Source: CAYQMF01 sp964418595
GTDB taxonomy: Bacteria > Planctomycetota > UBA1135 > UBA2386
Reading direction: 5' to 3'
DNA: 14,082 nucleotides
Assembly: GCA_964418595.1 (NCBI GenBank)
Contig: CAYQMF010000149.1
Location: 1 to 14,082 of the forward strand
Both the position numbers and the translations under genes were made by a program. Of this stretch, positions 13,289 through 14,082 are shown piece after piece. The notes beneath the pieces are model-generated. The model was given only the letters and a program-made list of their open reading frames with translations. It did no database searches and was not told where the DNA came from. How positions within the stretch are numbered: position 1 is the first letter of the stretch; each line of letters starts with the position of its first letter.

Positions 13289-13388
13289 GACGTTGACGCA
13301 AAGGCCCCGGTGAGATAGTTGAAACTCAGATGGCCAACTACGCGTCAGTTTCGCTCTCGCAGGCTGCCTGCTCTCCCTTGACCTTGAA

Positions 13389-14063
13389 GTGCACGCCCAG
13401 TGGACACCAGTGCCGTGCCCTGAGCTTGGATTTGAGATATCGGACTGCGACGCTTACCAAATGGCGATGACGATGTTGTCCTGCTACGCTGCTGAGACAC
13501 ACGACGAGGGATTGTTGTTATGTATCGCCGTTGTGGAGATCAACGCGGCTGATAAGATCCGGGTAGTGCCCTTCGATAGCGGCCTCTTCGAAGGTGGTCA
13601 GATTGCAGTTACTCTGTCCAGCTGCCAAAACACAATGGCCGACCCGCCGGAGTTTCTCTTCAAGGATGACGACTACTGCAATTGCATACTATTCAACGAA
13701 GACGAGTTGGATGTAGACTGCAACTACGGAAGTGACGACGAGCAAGCGGGGGCGGCCATGTTGGCGGGGCTCCTCATGCACGAGATCTGCCACGCGAAGA
13801 CCCTTGCCGGTCTCACCGCGCCTGGCAACGGCTGGCCCTGCAATCTCGCGTGTAATGAGGTCGAGTGTTATACGGTCGAGCTGGCGATTCTCTGCGGCCT
13901 CATGAAGAGCGGCTGTGTGGATCTTACCGCGGCCGGCGTAGAAGACATCGAGAGTCGAAAGGACACCATCGAAGAGAACATCGAGCTCGAAGAAGAGAAG
14001 AAGCAGATAATGGGATGTGGGAGCAAAGTAAGCGTCCGACGGGCCCGGCCGCGATGCGCCTGA
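13389..14063 (+). CDS. Cys-rich HExxH putative metallopeptidase, 224 aa
   Basis: The protein carries LLMHEICHAKTL, an HExxH zinc motif at residues 131-135, followed by the NEVECY segment (157-161 region) that could supply a Glu as third ligand. This suggests a zinc-dependent peptidase; the family is not recognised and the substrate is unknown. It contains 16 cysteines, unusual for a cytoplasmic protein. An acidic, helical tail (DIESRKDTIEENIELEEEKK, about 186-205) may form a coiled coil. GTG 13389 is the only usual start. However, the frame is open back to a stop at 13320 and reads plausibly there (RVSFALAGCLLSLDLEV), so the 5' end may be truncated or start at a non-standard codon. Codon use is visibly AT-richer than in the VWA fragment before it, suggesting a different origin. 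Confidence 0.72.
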   Translation: MHAQWTPVPCPELGFEISDCDAYQMAMTMLSCYAAETHDEGLLLCIAVVEINAADKIRVVPFDSGLFEGGQIAVTLSSCQNTMADPPEFLFKDDDYCNCILFNEDELDVDCNYGSDDEQAGAAMLAGLLMHEICHAKTLAGLTAPGNGWPCNLACNEVECYTVELAILCGLMKSGCVDLTAAGVEDIESRKDTIEENIELEEEKKQIMGCGSKVSVRRARPRCA

Positions 14064-14082
14064 CATGACGGGATGCTTGCGA

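Noticed and set aside
11115..13301. Very long open frame on the minus strand (728 codons) covering the Kelch end, the IS and the VWA fragment
   Set aside because: Only about 11685-12110 of it has recognisable protein content (IS3 transposase). The rest is Arg/Ala-rich shadow of plus-strand genes, as expected in GC-rich DNA.
1..14082. tRNA, rRNA, riboswitch, origin of replication or CRISPR array
   Set aside because: Reading both strands, I found no cloverleaf, conserved rRNA segment, known riboswitch core, iteron cluster or repeat-spacer array.

Overview
The window is GC-rich bacterial DNA, most likely from a member of the Planctomycetota. Three signs point there. Large secreted proteins are built from SBBP, NHL, FG-GAP and Kelch propeller repeats. 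At least three of the encoded proteins end in the same kind of Gly/Pro-rich beta-sandwich tail, which I associate with uncultured planctomycetes. Few genes have a Shine-Dalgarno site. This is a judgement from protein style; no marker gene (rRNA, tRNA, ribosomal protein) is present.

Layout. Positions 1-2308 hold the end of an upstream gene, a 119-aa protein, a 328-aa protein with 21 cysteines, and a 234-aa membrane-anchored protein whose start overlaps the preceding stop (ATGA). A long imperfect hairpin begins at the last stop codon. Positions 2408-4098 hold an ABC ATPase fused in frame to a lipoprotein-type signal and an NHL propeller, followed by a GTGA-coupled short hydrophobic ORF that looks truncated. 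Positions 4115-5071 hold an FG-GAP (VCBS) repeat protein broken by two compensating frameshifts. Positions 5301-7868, on the minus strand, hold an intact 855-aa SBBP-repeat protein. Positions 8185-8514 are only the C-terminal tail of another secreted protein. Positions 8657-10168 hold an intact polytopic membrane protein resembling GT-C glycosyltransferases. Positions 10169-10589 contain a frameshifted coding remnant on the minus strand. Positions 10590-11345 hold a 5'-truncated Kelch protein. Positions 11350-12110 hold an incomplete IS3-type insertion sequence, minus strand, whose transposase keeps its DDE residues but has two frameshifts. Immediately beyond is a VWA/glutamine-amidotransferase-like protein lacking both ends (12072-13121). 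Positions 13068-13388 are a degenerate junction with an 18-bp direct repeat. The window ends with a Cys-rich HExxH putative metallopeptidase (13389-14063) of visibly lower GC content.

Interpretation. This is an accessory, rearranged region: intact exported or membrane proteins alternate with truncated and frameshifted remnants, and one IS remnant sits at a breakpoint. The long ORFs (506, 503 and 855 aa) are intact, so random sequencing error is a less complete explanation for the frameshifts than real decay, but a mis-joined or indel-prone assembly cannot be excluded without reads. The genes do not form one obvious pathway. The best candidates for something undescribed are the Cys-rich protein with its translationally coupled membrane partner (553-2240) and the ABC-lipoprotein-NHL fusion (2408-3928).
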